Origin: Cylicocyclus nassatus
Taxonomy: Eukaryota > Nematoda > Chromadorea > Rhabditida > Strongylidae
NCBI GenBank assembly: GCA_958299035.1
Contig: CATQJL010000305.1
Coordinates: 60,404,486 to 60,468,485, forward strand
DNA: 64,000 bases
Direction of reading: 5' to 3'
The position numbers and the translations under genes were made by a program. Below are positions 23,713-35,756 of the stretch, one piece after another. The notes beneath the pieces are model-generated. The model was not told the origin of the DNA, did no database searches, and was given only the letters and a program-made list of their open reading frames with translations. Positions within the stretch are counted from its first letter, which is position 1. Each line of letters starts with the position of its first letter.

Positions 23713-24656
23713 GTTTTTCATTTTCACTGTCTCCTTGCACGGTAGTGTTGCAGATTTAAATGATATTGAGTTATGGTCAACAGGTGAAGAATGAAAGAAG
23801 CATGCGAGACGACATCCAAACTGAGTTTTCTTGCTTGATTCATCGTGTGACAGAAATATATCATTCTGAGAAGTCCTCGAGGACGCTTTTATTCATGTGA
23901 TCAATAAGCTGGTTTGGTGGTTATCATCCAGAATGAGAGGAAATACAAATTTAACTTCTTGACCGCACATGTGCAAAGCGTCGCTACCCTCAGTATGAGA
24001 ATGAACTCGAACATCCTTCCTAGACTCCTGCAGCAGAAATGGATTTCACCATACCTTCGATAGTCTAGAGATAGGGCGTCAAAAGTGAAGGTTGTTTGAA
24101 CATCTGACGTCATAAATAGTGAAGGTTGTTTAAAGATGATCAGAGAAGAGAAAATGACATAAAACAGATACAAAAAGCAAAAGAAACTGCTGAAAATGGG
24201 ATAAAAACGCTGCAATGAGGCTTGAAATCTTTCATTTCGCGGCTTTTCAAAGTGCAAGTTTTCGCTTCAGGACCAGCAACTCGCAACACGGGGTTTTGAT
24301 TTTTGATGCGTCCTTTGAATTTTTACCCCCGCATTGACGTTCCTGTTTCCTGGGACGTTGTCTGGATTGTTGCGCTTATTGTTCTGAGCAACAATCGCCC
24401 AAGCTGGAAAAAAATCGATGCGAAGGCATTGAAACAGAACAAGGTAAAGAAAAACGCACTTTTTACGATTTTTCGCAAAAAAATCCACAATAATCGAAGA
24501 GATAAAGGCTGGATGGTTGTCTGCATTATGAACAGAAGCAAGATCTATAGAATGCACGAAAAAACCGGATAAAAAGAGGCAAACTAGAAGAAAAACAAGA
24601 GATTTTCGAAAACAAGGTTTTTGCCGGATTTCTCGTCCAAATCAAGAAATGTGATT
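23713..24656. other. No supported gene
   Basis: Open frames on both strands at 23901-24572 overlap and have no recognised domain or splice partner. Confidence 0.35.
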
Positions 24657-24954
24657 TTGGGACGTTGTCAGCGTGAAAATATAGATCAAGAGCTTCAAAA
24701 TGATATATAGCTTGCTAAAATTGGGTGCGAAACAGCGAAGAAAAGGGTACCAGAGCCAAATGCCCCGCGCCCCGCGTTTGGGGTAGCGAGGTAGCGCGCA
24801 GCGCGCGGAGACGCAGACGAGCAGCGGAGACAGAACAGAGCAGACGGGGCATTTGGCTCTGGTCGTAGATCTCCGCGGGGTCTCAACGAAACCCTGCAAC
24901 ATTATAGATCATTCTGACCGTCATGACACGACGAGGAGACTGACAACGTCCCAA
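24657..24954. mobile_element. Fold-back MITE with GGGACGTTGTC ends
   Basis: TTGGGACGTTGTCAG at the left end matches CTGACAACGTCCCAA at the right. A second internal pair, CCAGAGCCAAATGCCCC against GGGGCATTTGGCTCTGG, flanks a GC-rich core. GGGACGTTGTC also occurs alone near 24352. Confidence 0.8.
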
Positions 24955-25659
24955 GCTTTAAAATTCACATACTAACGAGATAGACCAGCATTTTCGTGCG
25001 CGACTCTCTGCGCACAATTAAGCGCAGTTTCTCATCTTAATTCAACTACAACAGCTTTCCAAACTTTTGAAACTCATTTTTGGTCAAGTAGGAGGCTAAC
25101 TGAGTAACGTTGTCCTGAATTCTGAGGAAATTTTCACAGAAATTCTCTTTTCAGCGTAAAAAAAGGCTTCAAAAAAGCAATTTCTCGGTTTCGCTGAGAC
25201 ATTCTTCAGATATTCTTTCCTATATTTAGTCCATTCACATTCTTCCGATATATTCAGGATTATAACATCCGGGGCTTCGCCCCGGATAACTTCTGTTTTT
25301 TCCCAGGTGAAGGTTGTGTCCCTCATAGCCCTCAAAGTGAAGGTTACCAGAGTATGTGGCTCTATGTATCGAGGGTATGGATTTCACTCACCGAAAACGC
25401 GCGCATGCTTTGTCGACCATTGTCAAGCTAGCAGTTGTCGCCAACTTTGGTTTCCAGGAGGTTGTTCCAGCAAATTTCTCAGTTGCACGCATTTAACCAC
25501 AGAGCGTAAAACTCGACATTGAAGCACTATTTATCACTTCTGACGCTTTCACAAATACCTTCGGCTACATGCCAGGACTCATAGCGCGCACGGCACCCGC
25601 TTTGCCGCTCACGCCGCGCTCATTTTTGTGCCCCACAAAATTCTGAGACTGGGGGACGC
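24955..25659. other. No gene seen
   Basis: Intergenic sequence with a short perfect hairpin CCGGGGCTTCGCCCCGG at 25269-25285. No coding or RNA feature is supported. Confidence 0.4.
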
Positions 25660-26548
25660 GGCACATATATGATTGGCTCAAGTAACACTGCGTCAGGAGT
25701 GCTGAAGCGGGCTCTTGCAATTCTAAACGTCGGGGAGAGGGTGCGTAGCAAGTGGTACCCAGGCAGCCGACTGCTGCGGCAGCCAGCCGCCAGAGCTGGC
25801 GTCAGCGCAGCCGCATATGATAGGATATGCGCTAACCGTTTAAAACTCTCCGCCGAGAGATTTCCTCGCACTTCGCCGCGCTGAGGTGCGATATGAACCT
25901 CAGGGACAGCGCGATAATATCGATCTTGTACATCAATATCTATATCATTTTAAGCAGCAAAATTCCTAGATTGAGAACAATGCAAACATTTACAAAACTA
26001 TATGCAAGCGACAAATCTCCAGAAATCGGCGGCAACGAGTTCTGGATTGTATATTTTTTTTCAAAATTCTAGATGCTTTTAATAAAACCAAATCATAGAA
26101 TACCTAGAGAAGAGATAAATTTTTCACGTACGCTTGTTGAGCTGAGGCTCCTGTTGAAGGCTGTATAGATCAGACATTTTGTTTGTTGATGACCTTTCTG
26201 TTTTCTTCTATATCAGCATCCAGTGACCTACTCTTTTTACCCACTTTGGCTTATTTATTTGACCTACTTTGGCTTATGCAGCTCCCTTATCATCACTAAG
26301 TCTTTAAATCTCACTTTAAAAGACTTTTCTTGTTATTTTGGAACTTCCTTTCTCCTCTGCTTTTGAACTTTGGAAAAAATTCTTTTGATGAATAAACACT
26401 TTTTAAAATTTGAATTGATTCAATTTCTGATCATTTTGAAGAAATTGAATTTTTGGCCATTTTCCTCTAAGGAAACTTTACTCTGTGTAAATCCGTTCCT
26501 TTGCTTTTTATCAATAAACTAAGAACTTTTGCTGTTTAAAATGATATA

Positions 26549-27256
26549 CAGGATGTCCCAAAAAATGTTTCGAACGTTTGATCGTTAATATCTCTCTTCC
26601 CAAAAAGTCTTTTGCCTTGCTTCAGGTGCCTTTTTGTAGAGCTGGCTTCAACTTAGATTTGCATTAGAGAACGAATCACCCAACTCTCTTCATTACTGTA
26701 GTATTACGGTAGAAACTTGAAACATGTGGTGTCAATGTGGAAAAAAGCTGCCGTTTCAAAAATTTTCAAATAATTGTGAAAACTTGTGTAGTAGGGTTTT
26801 TATGGACGCTGAGTTCAATACTCAACTGTTCACAAGGTTACGAAGTTTTCTAAACGGTGTAATCGCACTTTTTAGGAACATTGAAAAAATGGCCGCTACC
26901 TCTTACCTGGCATAACTCTTCAACGATGCATCATAATAATCGGAAACTTCACAGTTATAATCAGCAACTCTAATAGCCTAGTGTAGAAGCTTTCAGGCTG
27001 TTTTGTTTCTTTTCTGACGCAAAATATGGCCTTTCGTTGCTTAAAACCCTCTTTCAAGTTTCTACCGTAATCCTACAGTAATGAAGAGAGATGGGTGATT
27101 CGTTCTATAATGCAAATCTGAGATGGATGATTCGTTCTATAATGCAAATCTAATTTGAAGCAGCTCTACAAAACGGTCCCTGAAGCAAGGCAAAAGACTT
27201 CTTGGGAAGAGAAATATTAACGATCAAACGTTCGAAACATTTTTTGGGACACCCTG
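26549..27256. mobile_element. Tc1/mariner-like palindromic MITE
   Basis: CAGGATGTCCCAAAAAATGT at the left end matches TTTTTGGGACACCCTG at the right, and TA lies on both sides (26547-26548, 27257-27258). The arms pair over at least 100 bp, including AACGTTTGATCGTTAATA and CCTTGCTTCAGG. A short direct duplication around GATTCGTTCTATAATGCAAA lies at 27098-27150. No transposase frame. Confidence 0.85.
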
Positions 27257-27312
27257 TAGATATTAATTTAGATCGATAATATCGCGCTGTTCCTGAGGCT
27301 GATATCGCACCT

Positions 27313-28094
27313 CAGCGCTATAGTTGTAACGAACAAAAATTTTCGCCGAATGAACGAATATCGAATAATCCATTTTTAAAATTTTTTCGAACGAATGAAT
27401 ATCGAATAATTGATTTTGGAAATTGTGTGTTCTTCTTGTGCCGTACAGGTTGGTAGGTGGTCCTTTATTAGTCAGTATCAACGAATATTATTATATTATT
27501 ATTATTTATTATTATTATTAATATCAACAAGAAGAACACACAATACATACGAAGAATGCCCAGGTTCAAAACAGACGGAACTTGGAAACTGATTTTGGAA
27601 ATTTTTTCGAAAGAATGAATACCGAATATTTGAATTTCAAAAATTCTTCGAATGAACGAATATTATTCGACTTTCGATTTTCATTTTATTCGAATTTGAA
27701 TATTGGAATATTGGCACATTCCAAAATTCGAATGAACTAATACTTGAATAACCGAACTTGATCGAATATTCGACTAATTTCGAATAAATGTTCGAATTTT
27801 ATTCGAATATTTGAATGCAATATTCGAATATTCGAATATTCGAATAGCTATCTTTTAAAACTACTCGAATGAATGAATATTCGAATAACCTTTATTTGAA
27901 ACTCGTTGAATGAACGAATATTCGAATAAGTCATTTTTCGAAATCGTCGAATGAACGAATTATTTGAATACAGGCCTTTCTCACTTATTCGACTATTCGA
28001 ATAATCGAATAAGTGAACTTTCTCAAAAATTCGACTATTCGAATATTCAAATAGTCGAATATTTTGAATAAATTATTCAAACACGAATATTCGG
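27313..28094. repeat. AT-rich TTCGAAT repeat block
   Basis: About 780 bp dominated by variants of ATTCGAATA and CGAATAAT, with a TTA microsatellite at about 27488-27520 and an internal inverted pair (AATTGTGTGTTCTTCTTGT and its complement near 27528). It interrupts the right arm of the old fold-back. It has no coding content. Confidence 0.7.
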
Positions 28095-28167
28095 TGCTAA
28101 CTATACTCAGCGCGACGAGGTGCGAGGAAATCTCTCGGCGGAGAGTTTTAGAGGGCTGGTGTAATTA

Positions 28168-29099
28168 TTAGGTTGTCCGGAAATTAATGCCCGTTTTGAA
28201 CTTCAACCGCAATAAGTCATACAGTTTTCATTCCTGATTAGCGTTCAAGGTACCATTCGATAGAGCAAAGCAAGCTCTACAAAATGGCTATCCTGTTTTG
28301 CAACAGCTCTCATCCACCTCGAGTTTAGAGCCAAAAACTAAAAAGACTCAGCAGCCCGAAAAATCGAAAAAAATTGTAACTCTGTACATAAAAATCCTAC
28401 AAAAATTCTAACTTGCTCACGTAAACACAATCCACATAAAACATCTATATACGCCTTTGCTGTATTTTTCCTGTGTTAGAAATTAAGAAAATGGAAATTT
28501 TCGTGCATTTGCCAAATTGATGCTGTGCCGTCCCCACGTAGGTAGTTGTGTACCACAAGCCTCTAGAAGTACAGACTCAAATTTTCAGCTCTCTACAAGC
28601 TTTAGTTCTCGAGTAATTTGAATTTTCGCTTGGACCACCTAACTAAGGAAAGCTATATTCGGTATTTCTCGAGAACTAAAGCTTGTAAAGAGCTGAAAAT
28701 TTAAGTCTGTACTTCTAGAGGCTTCTGGTACACAACTACCTATGTGGGGACGGCACAGCATCACTTTGGCAAATGCAGTAAAATTTCCGTTTTCTTAATT
28801 TCTAACACAGGAAAAATACAGCAAAGGCGTGTGGATTGTGTTTACGTGAGCAAGTTAGAATTTTTGTAGGGTTTTTATGTACAGAGTTACGATTTTTTAA
28901 AATTTTTTGGGCTGCTGAGTCTTTTTAGTTTTTGGCTCGAAACTCGAGGTGGATGAGAGCTGTTGCAAAAGCAAGATGGCCATCTTGTAGAGCTTGCTTT
29001 GCTCTATCGAACGGTACTTTGCAATCCATTCAGAAGAGAGAAGTGTATGACTTATTGCTGTTGAAATTCAAAACGGGCATTAATTTCCGGACAACCTAA
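28168..29099. mobile_element. Palindromic mariner-like element A, 932 bp
   Basis: TTAGGTTGTCCGGAAATTAA at the left and its complement at the right, with TA on both sides (28166-28167, 29100-29101). The arms, about 460 bp each, pair almost throughout around a centre near 28634. The inner arms share GATAGAGCAAAGCAAGCTCT with the next element. No transposase. Confidence 0.9.
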
Positions 29100-29174
29100 T
29101 AATATATAATATATAATATTATATAATATATAATATATAATATATAATATATAATATATCATATATAATATGTA
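29100..29174. repeat. TATAATA microsatellite
   Basis: A tract made only of TA and TAATA units separates the two palindromic elements and contains the TA target sites of both. Confidence 0.85.
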
Positions 29175-30116
29175 TTAGGTTGTCCCATAAGTCTTTTCAT
29201 TTTTGAATTTTTGCTATAATAAGTCACACACTTCTTACTCTTAATAGACATCAGGATACCGTTCGATAGAGCAAAGCAAGCTCTATAAGATGGCGTTTAC
29301 GCTTTCGCACAAGCTTTGGTCTATCTCGAGTTTTAGGCCAAAGTCTAAAAAGTTTCGGATGGCCAAAAAACCGAAATTTTTTTATATCTTCGTTCAAAAA
29401 AATCCTACAAACCTTAAACTTGCACACATATAAATATTTCACATCAGACATTCATATGTGCTGTTGCTGCATTTTTTTATCAGCTAGAAATCAAGAAATT
29501 GAAAATTTTCATGTTTTTACCAAAGTGATGCTGTGCTGTTCTTACACAAGCAGTTGCATAGTAGAAGCCCTCAGAAGTACTGCAGTAGATTTTTGGCTCT
29601 CTATATGCTCTAGTTCACGAGAAATATCAAATTTAGCTTTCTTCACTTGGGTTTTTCACGCTTAAATCAACATTTCTCGTGAACTAGAGCATATAGAGAG
29701 CCAAAAATCTACTGCAGTACTTCTGAGGGCTTCTACTATGCAACTGCTTGTGTAAGAACAGCACAGCATCACTTTGGTAAAAACATGAAAATTTTCGGTT
29801 TCTTGATTTCTAGCTGATAAAAAAATGCAGCACATATGAATGTCTGATGTGAAATATTTTTATGTGAGCAAGTTTGAGGTTTGTAGGATTTTTTTGAACG
29901 AAGATATAAAAAAATTTCGGTTTTTTGGCCATCCGAAACTTTTTAGATTTTGGTCTAAAACTCGAGATAGACCAAAGCTTGTGCGAAAGCGTAAATGCCG
30001 TCTTATAGAGCTTGCTTTGCTCTGTCGAATGGTATCCTGAAGTCTATTAAGAGTAAGAAGTGTGTGACTTATTACAGCGAAAATTCAAAAATGAAAAGAC
30101 TTATGGGACAACCTAA
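29175..30116. mobile_element. Palindromic mariner-like element B, 942 bp
   Basis: TTAGGTTGTCCCATAAGTCT at the left and its complement at the right, with TA on both sides (29173-29174, 30117-30118). The arms pair almost perfectly about a centre near 29646. It resembles element A in layout and in the GATAGAGCAAAGCAAGCTCT segment but differs in most other sequence, so it is a related subfamily rather than a duplicate. Confidence 0.9.
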
Positions 30117-30250
30117 TAATATATATAATTAATTAATATAATTATCCTACCATATGCGGCTGCGCTGACGCCAGCTCTGGCGGCTGGCTGCCGCAGCCAG
30201 CTGTCTGGGTACCACTTGCACGCCTCCCTCGGGGAGAGGCAACGCAATTT

Positions 30251-30939
30251 TGATGACCATCAGTGCGCTATATGGATACATTGTCTGTCAACCACACGGA
30301 CTGGCCATCATCACTGCGGAGCAGGAAGTGCGCGAAACGTTTGTAGTAGTGCAGATTATTCATAGTGCAACCTGTTAGCGTTGCTGCACAGTAATGTCAA
30401 TCGGTATGCGAATGGGACAGGATAAACTTTATGCTTCATTGCAGAGTCCATTGTTGCGGGAAGGCAGAGTAGGGCGTCATTGACGCTGTCTGGCTCCTCT
30501 GTTAAAGCGGCAGTTCAAGGTTTAGGTCTGCCGTATTTTACATGAGCAAACTATTTCAGATGGACTCCACGGCTTCCTTCTCCACGTGCGATGACCCATG
30601 ACTTGCACTTTCCTTTTTGATACCAGAATAAAAACAGCAAAATCTTGTTATTGCATTGACGTACGGTAACCTTTCTTTGTACTGCTCTGCTGGAAACAAA
30701 TGGCTTTTTGCAAAAGTGAAAGAACTATTCTAAAATTTGTCGCCATACAATGATATGGCTCTCATACATGTACACCAAAAGCAACAGTTTTGGTTTTTCT
30801 GCAAAATCAGCAAGATTAGAATTGACTTCTGTTCGCAAACCATGCTTAACATCATCGAGCAGTAACACCGGAATGGATATGCGTATACCCGATGACAAGC
30901 AAGACTTATCATCGACTTATAATAGAGCGCTAAGCGTGC
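30251..30939. other. No gene seen
   Basis: No supported exon, RNA gene or terminal repeat. The open frame continuing into the microsatellite at 30943 has no coding support. Confidence 0.4.
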
Positions 30940-31146
<207 letters not shown>

Positions 31147-31885
31147 TCACGAAATTCATAAAGCGAGTTGCAGCCAACATCTCGATCTAAAGTATTGCAC
31201 AGTCTACGATGGCAGCGTCTAGGCTCACCCTGCATAGTGGCGAACGGATCCGATGGGTGGGTCCTTTCAAAATGGCACCTGGAGCGGGTCCACTCGGCTT
31301 TTGGCACGCCAAAGCCGCCCATTCGACTTTTTGCAATGTCGGGTTGTCTGACAAATAAATTTGCGATCCATGAATTTTATTCTAAAAAATGCCCTAAAGG
31401 TCCGTTTTCCTGCTAAGGCAAAAGAGAATGAATGCGTAAACGGTCGATTAGTCAAGATTTTACCCGATAAATGAAAAGATTCTTGCACAGAGAATGCTGT
31501 CCATAAGGTTTATTATCCTTGTGGGAACAGTGATGTTGTAATGATTCCAGTAATTCATTTAAATTCGCATTTGTTTTTTCGCGGGAAAAATTTTTTCCAC
31601 AACCTCCACCCCTTACATGGGACATTTTTGAGAATGAGCAGTTGTTTCCAATTCATTTGTGATGTTCAGCACTGCGCGGTGGGTTTCAAAATCATTATTA
31701 TGCAATCACAAAAAAGGCGATAGTAGAGCCACTGCGAGCCTTTGCGAAGCAGAGTTGCACTGGTAAATACTAATTTCAAAGCTCTCATTTCCAGATTTTA
31801 TTGCTGAAATGATTAAAAACACTTCTTAACTTATAAAATCGATTATGTTTATGAGTATAGTCTACAAGAAAACAAACGCGATTGT
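31147..31885. repeat. Two dispersed repeat copies; no gene
   Basis: 31147-31340 is the second copy of the 6965-7200 repeat. 31610-31760 is a copy of the 8125-8350 repeat, including CTTTGCGAAGCAGAG. The rest is unassigned. Confidence 0.5.
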
Positions 31886-32320
31886 TTGATCTATAAAGCC
31901 TTGAACATAGCTCACACAGTATCGTCGCGATCACGATTTTGCCGCGTATCTTGGCTGCGTGGGCGTCGGAATCGTAAAGAGACCCCGCTCATCCCTTGCG
32001 CATGGACTCATCACGCTTCTTCGACTGTTTCGCGGGTGTACAGTGATTTGCATAGTGCGTTGGACAATGCAAATTACGGTACACATACCAAATACGTTGC
32101 TAAGCAAAGCTTTCACTTAACACTCAGCATTGATTCAAGATTTGGCGTAAAACAAAGATATCTTCATGAAAATAGAGCTTGGAAACAGGCGATCACCAAA
32201 GATTATGCCCTAATAAAGAACGGTTGGCAATTGGAAAGAACGGTACCTGAGCACGCCAAGGCTTGTTACAGTCGGCGTGCGGGTCGAATTTTCGACAAAA
32301 TCATTTGCACTATGCTCTAG
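31886..32320 (+). other. Long open frame of unknown nature
   Basis: A 144-codon open stretch without an ATG at its edge. It includes NNNY-poor, basic sequence such as RYLHENRAWKQAITKDYALI. No domain is recognised and no splice signals bracket it convincingly. It could be a transposon remnant or chance. Confidence 0.2.
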
Positions 32321-32509
32321 GCTTAGAGATCTTGTATCATAATACAAAAAGATGAAATTCAATATATTCTTAACCTGAGTATCGTTCTCGAAAACCTGTC
32401 GACTTTTTGTCAAATACTGTTGAAGCAGAAACATCCAGTAGTAAAAGTACAGTCTGTCTCAAACGGGATCAGGCCGAATCGTTGGCATGAATTTCGCGAT
32501 CGCAGCATT

Positions 32510-32931
32510 AAAGGCAGTGTCTCACCAAAATTTAGTTGCCAAGATTTTTGCATTTTGCGAGCCTGTCGGACCCTGTCTAGCACTGCATGGGCTTAAAAAT
32601 GCACAAAGTTTCCAAAAACCCCGTTTTCTGGAGGCCCCGCGGAAGCAACGTGGACGAGTTATACCTTCCAACTTCAGCCTCAGCCACATTGGCAGCAACA
32701 GAGGGGAGGTGGATGCCAAGTGGAGGGACATGTTCAAACGCGTAAGGGGGGAGACCGAAGGAGTCGTCCGCGCGTACTAACTCGCTCTCCGCGTACCACT
32801 TTGAGCGAAATTTTCTCAGCATGGAGGGAGTCAAATTGAATGGGACTTGTTGCAAAGGCCTATTTAGAGGTCCCTATAATAGAATATGTGAAGATCCGCG
32901 CGACCTCAATTTTGGTGAGACACTGCCTTTA
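32510..32931. mobile_element. TTAA-flanked MITE, copy 1
   Basis: TTAAAGGCAGTGTCTCACC at the left matches GGTGAGACACTGCCTTTAA at the right, with TTAA at each edge. The interior is unrelated to a transposase but shares a CCGTTTTCTGGAGGCCCC-like segment with the copy at 35278. Confidence 0.8.
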
Positions 32932-33125
32932 AGGGTTTGTGTATATGCCCGCAGCTGGAAAGAGCGAAGAGATTGAAGAGAAAGCAGACATACTGGTCGT
33001 AGGTGTGATGCACTACGCTGACGACGCGGACTCCCGCCATGCCAATTTTGGCTTGATAGAGATTGTGACAGGCTGTTATATTTGGTGGTGCGCATTCGCG
33101 GCAATCATAACAAATACCAACAACT

Positions 33126-33813
33126 TCACAAAACTTTGAAAAAGAAACTTTTTCCATGCTTTGCGCAGGTATCCGCTATAACTCGTCTCAAATACTCATA
33201 TGTATAGTTCCGTCCCAGTCTCCATGGGTGATGTAGACTACATCTACTCATGACGAGCTCACGTCCCTTAGGTTCGCCTGAACACTTGTTCAATTAAAAA
33301 GATGTCGTAAATCACTACTTTGGAGATGCAGAAATCTTGCCTGTAATTAGATAAGATCTTGATAGGTTGAGCTGTACAGTGCAATTATCGACGTGTGCTG
33401 GTGTTGAGGCAGTCATAAAAGTTTGATCTTCTGATTGGTTCATCTTAAGCAGGGACATCATCTTAGCAAAACAAAGATAATACAAGCTACCTTTCCAAGG
33501 TGTACCACACGAGTGAGATTGTAATAGATTTTACTTTGTCGGTCGTTATTGCGTGACCAAGTGTTTGGCGTCAGCGATCCGTACACTTTTGCAATAATCA
33601 CTGAACGAAACTTATAATATGTTTTTCTAAAAGCAACATCTTCTGCTTGGAAGTTAATGCAATGGTCAGGGTAATTGATGTAATTAATAACCTACCATAT
33701 TTTCTATCACAGAGCTCCTTTATCAAATCGGGCCAACAATAACATTTTGGATGATCCATATCGATAGAGAAGGAGATATATATCGAGAGGGCAATAATTA
33801 TCAAAACTCTCAT
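33126..33813 (-). CDS. Secreted TIMP-like (netrin-fold) protein A, four exons
   Basis: Exons on the minus strand are 33696-33813, 33491-33585, 33341-33443 and 33126-33277, giving 155 residues. Residues 1-17 (MRVLIIIALSIYISFSI) are a signal peptide. A Cys-Tyr-Cys pair at 24/26 and cysteines at 35, 92, 118 and 143 follow. Counted from the first cysteine they sit at 1, 3, 12, 69, 95 and 120, close to the six cysteines of a TIMP N-domain; SYLITG is the typical strand before exon 4. No C-terminal TIMP domain is present. Known relatives in hookworms are abundant secreted proteins. The first three introns' phases match those of gene B. The last intron (33278-33340) uses a GC donor. A CAG acceptor 7 nt before the ATG suggests trans-splicing, and TTTTATATA near 33950 could be a TATA box. 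Function as a protease inhibitor is unproven. Confidence 0.85.
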
Positions 33814-33949
33814 ACTTAAGCTGAAGGGCTCAACTGGATCCACTGAGGCAAAAGCTAAGTTCTTATGAATGATAAGCTTTGCGAGCAGACAATGGCGCAC
33901 TTTAACTGCTTTTCCTCACGCCTACGTATTTTATCCGGACTGCATCGCT

Positions 33950-33958
33950 TTTATATAA
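33950..33958 (-). promoter_or_regulatory. Possible TATA box of TIMP-like gene A
   Basis: On the minus strand this reads TATATAAAA, about 140 nt upstream of the start codon of TIMP-like gene A. Position and sequence fit a core promoter; no experiment supports it. Confidence 0.35.
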
Positions 33959-34108
33959 GTGCAAGTGTAACATTGGTTGTGCCTTTGTAATGTTCATATG
34001 ATTTGATTGAAATTGTAACTCGGTCTATCTAGCAAATACTCGGCCCCCGCTTCTCTCAGCTTCGTTTGTGCTGACACGGAGTGATCAAATACCCTATGTA
34101 ACAAAGGA

Positions 34109-34619
34109 TCTGTTAGGTTGATGCATAAATCCTGCACCAAAAAATAGAAAAAAATCGTTTTAAGAATGCTCAAACAAATCAATCAATTTCTGATTATGCT
34201 TATTGTTAAGTGTATCAAAACCAGTTTTGTAGTACATTTTAGAAAATCGATATGAAAAAAAATCAATAAGTCATTTTTAAAAATCGAAATTCTTAACTAT
34301 TCGAAAAGACATCCAATCACTACCAACTTCTCTTAGTTTAAAAGAGTACGTCATAAAACTGGGACCAAAAATAAATTTAAATTTTAGTAGACGTTTTAGC
34401 AACTTTAGTGATCAAAAATCGAAAAGTTGCTTTTTGGATATTTCTCTTAATCAGCTCATATCGTTGCCGTATGCGCTCAAGGACTTTTGGCTCGAGTACC
34501 AGCAGAAAGCGCAAGATTTCCTCTCTTTAGTATGTATCAGATCAGCAGATTACATTGAATTTGGATAAAGTAACAGAATTTCAAAAATTTTGGTGCAGGA
34601 ATTATGCATCAACCTAATA
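34109..34619. mobile_element. Mariner-like MITE with TTAGGTTGATGCATAA ends
   Basis: TTAGGTTGATGCATAAATCC at 34109 matches the complement of a segment ending near 34619 (GGAATTATGCATCAACCTAA). The ends are about 32 bp; the interior is AT-rich and not palindromic. A minus-strand open frame at 33994-34182 overlaps the left end and is therefore not treated as a gene. Confidence 0.75.
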
Positions 34620-34736
34620 GGTGCAAAAAGGAAATCATGGGCTTCACGAGTAACAGATAAATAAAGCAACAGATATTTTCATTTTTATTTGCACGCTCAA
34701 GACGTTCCATAAAACAAAAAATGGAGGTCAATAATA

Positions 34737-34932
34737 CAGGGCTTTTTAACGTAAGAGTCACAGCCTGCTCCTCCAACGCGGCCGCCTCGCTCAGGCCGCT
34801 TGCGGCGTTTGCGGCGTATCGCCCGGGCTTCTGCCAAGCTTCAGTCCACGCCCACCCAGCGCCCGAACGCTGCGCGGACCTAAGCGTGGCGGCAGAGCGG
34901 GGCGGCTGTGACACTCAGGTTGTAAAGCCCTG
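34737..34932. mobile_element. 196-bp GC-rich MITE with TA flanks
   Basis: CAGGGCTTTTTAACGTAAGA at the left pairs with a TCAGGTTGTAAAGCCCTG form at the right, and TA is present on both sides. The core is GC-rich (GGCCGCCTCGCTCAGGCC) and accounts for an alanine-rich open frame that is not a gene. Confidence 0.8.
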
Positions 34933-35277
34933 TACATTGGATTGAACAAAGAATGTTAAGGATGGAAAGGCAAACACCATCATGTCAGTTTATAATCCCA
35001 TTTAGAACAGTGTAGGAAACGAAAACGGCTTGCTTATTTTTATAGCTCATGTAAGCAACTTTCAAAAATTTCCTACCCATTCTCAAGGAGAAGGAGAGGA
35101 AACACCACCCCCCCCCCCTTCTTCCCCTCCCCTCCACGTTCCGCCCTTGATTGGTATCACAGCCTGCTTTGATACTCATGTGCTTTACAGAACTAGTCCA
35201 GAATTCAGTGCGAGGTCAATTCATTTTGACCTTGCGCATTTGCGTACTTCATTTGGGCATCCTGCTTTGGCCGTTTT

Positions 35278-35756
35278 TTAAAGGCAGCGTCCACCCAGAA
35301 TTTGGCCCCCATGTTTTCGTCATTCTGGGGCCTTTTCCTGGCCTTGATTACAGTTCTGAACTTCAAATTCGCCAAAATTCACAAAAAACCCGATTTCTGG
35401 GGACCCTTTCTTGAGGACGTGGACGAGTTTCGAATCGCTAGTCGCCGTCGGCAGGCCAGCGGGAAGGAGCTGCAACTGCATGGGTGCAGTTGCATTGCAG
35501 GGTGGATGTGCAGCTTCTGCTCACTACCTTGTCAATACGTGTCGGGAGGCACGTATTGACAAGATAGTGAGCAGTCCCTGGTGGGCGGAGTCTGATATCA
35601 GACTCCGCCCAGCCAGGGACTTTGAGGCCCCCTATCTCCTTCCAGAGACAACGTTAGAAGACCGGACCATCGCACATGGCCCTTTTCTGGGGCCTGCACT
35701 CAGGATCGACACTGATCGGAGGGGGTTAGATTTAGCCTGGACACTGCCTTTAAGAG
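35278..35756. mobile_element. TTAA-flanked MITE, copy 2
   Basis: TTAAAGGCAGCGTCC at the left and GGACACTGCCTTTAA at the right. Inside are two further palindromes, one around CAATACGTGTC and one around GCGGAGTCTGATATCAGACT. Open frames of 83-169 codons across it are by-products of the repeat. Confidence 0.8.

Larger units (their letters stand above)
25660..30250. mobile_element. Old fold-back element split by later insertions
   Basis: The left arm (about 25660-25950) runs from a GTGGTACCCAGGCAGC region through CCGCAGCAG-type and AACTCTCCGCCGAGAG to GAGGTGCGATAT and GCGATAATATCGATC. The matching right arm is in three pieces: 27258-27312, 28095-28160 and 30135-30250. The gaps hold an AT-rich TTCGAAT block, two palindromic mariner-like elements and a TA-rich tract. 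The loop contains another MITE (26549-27256). The order of pieces requires that the insertions came after the fold-back element. Confidence 0.75.

Noticed and set aside
33994..34182. Apparent terminal exon on the minus strand (DLCINLTDPLLHRVF...)
   Set aside because: Its acceptor and first codons coincide with the terminal repeat of the MITE at 34109-34619.
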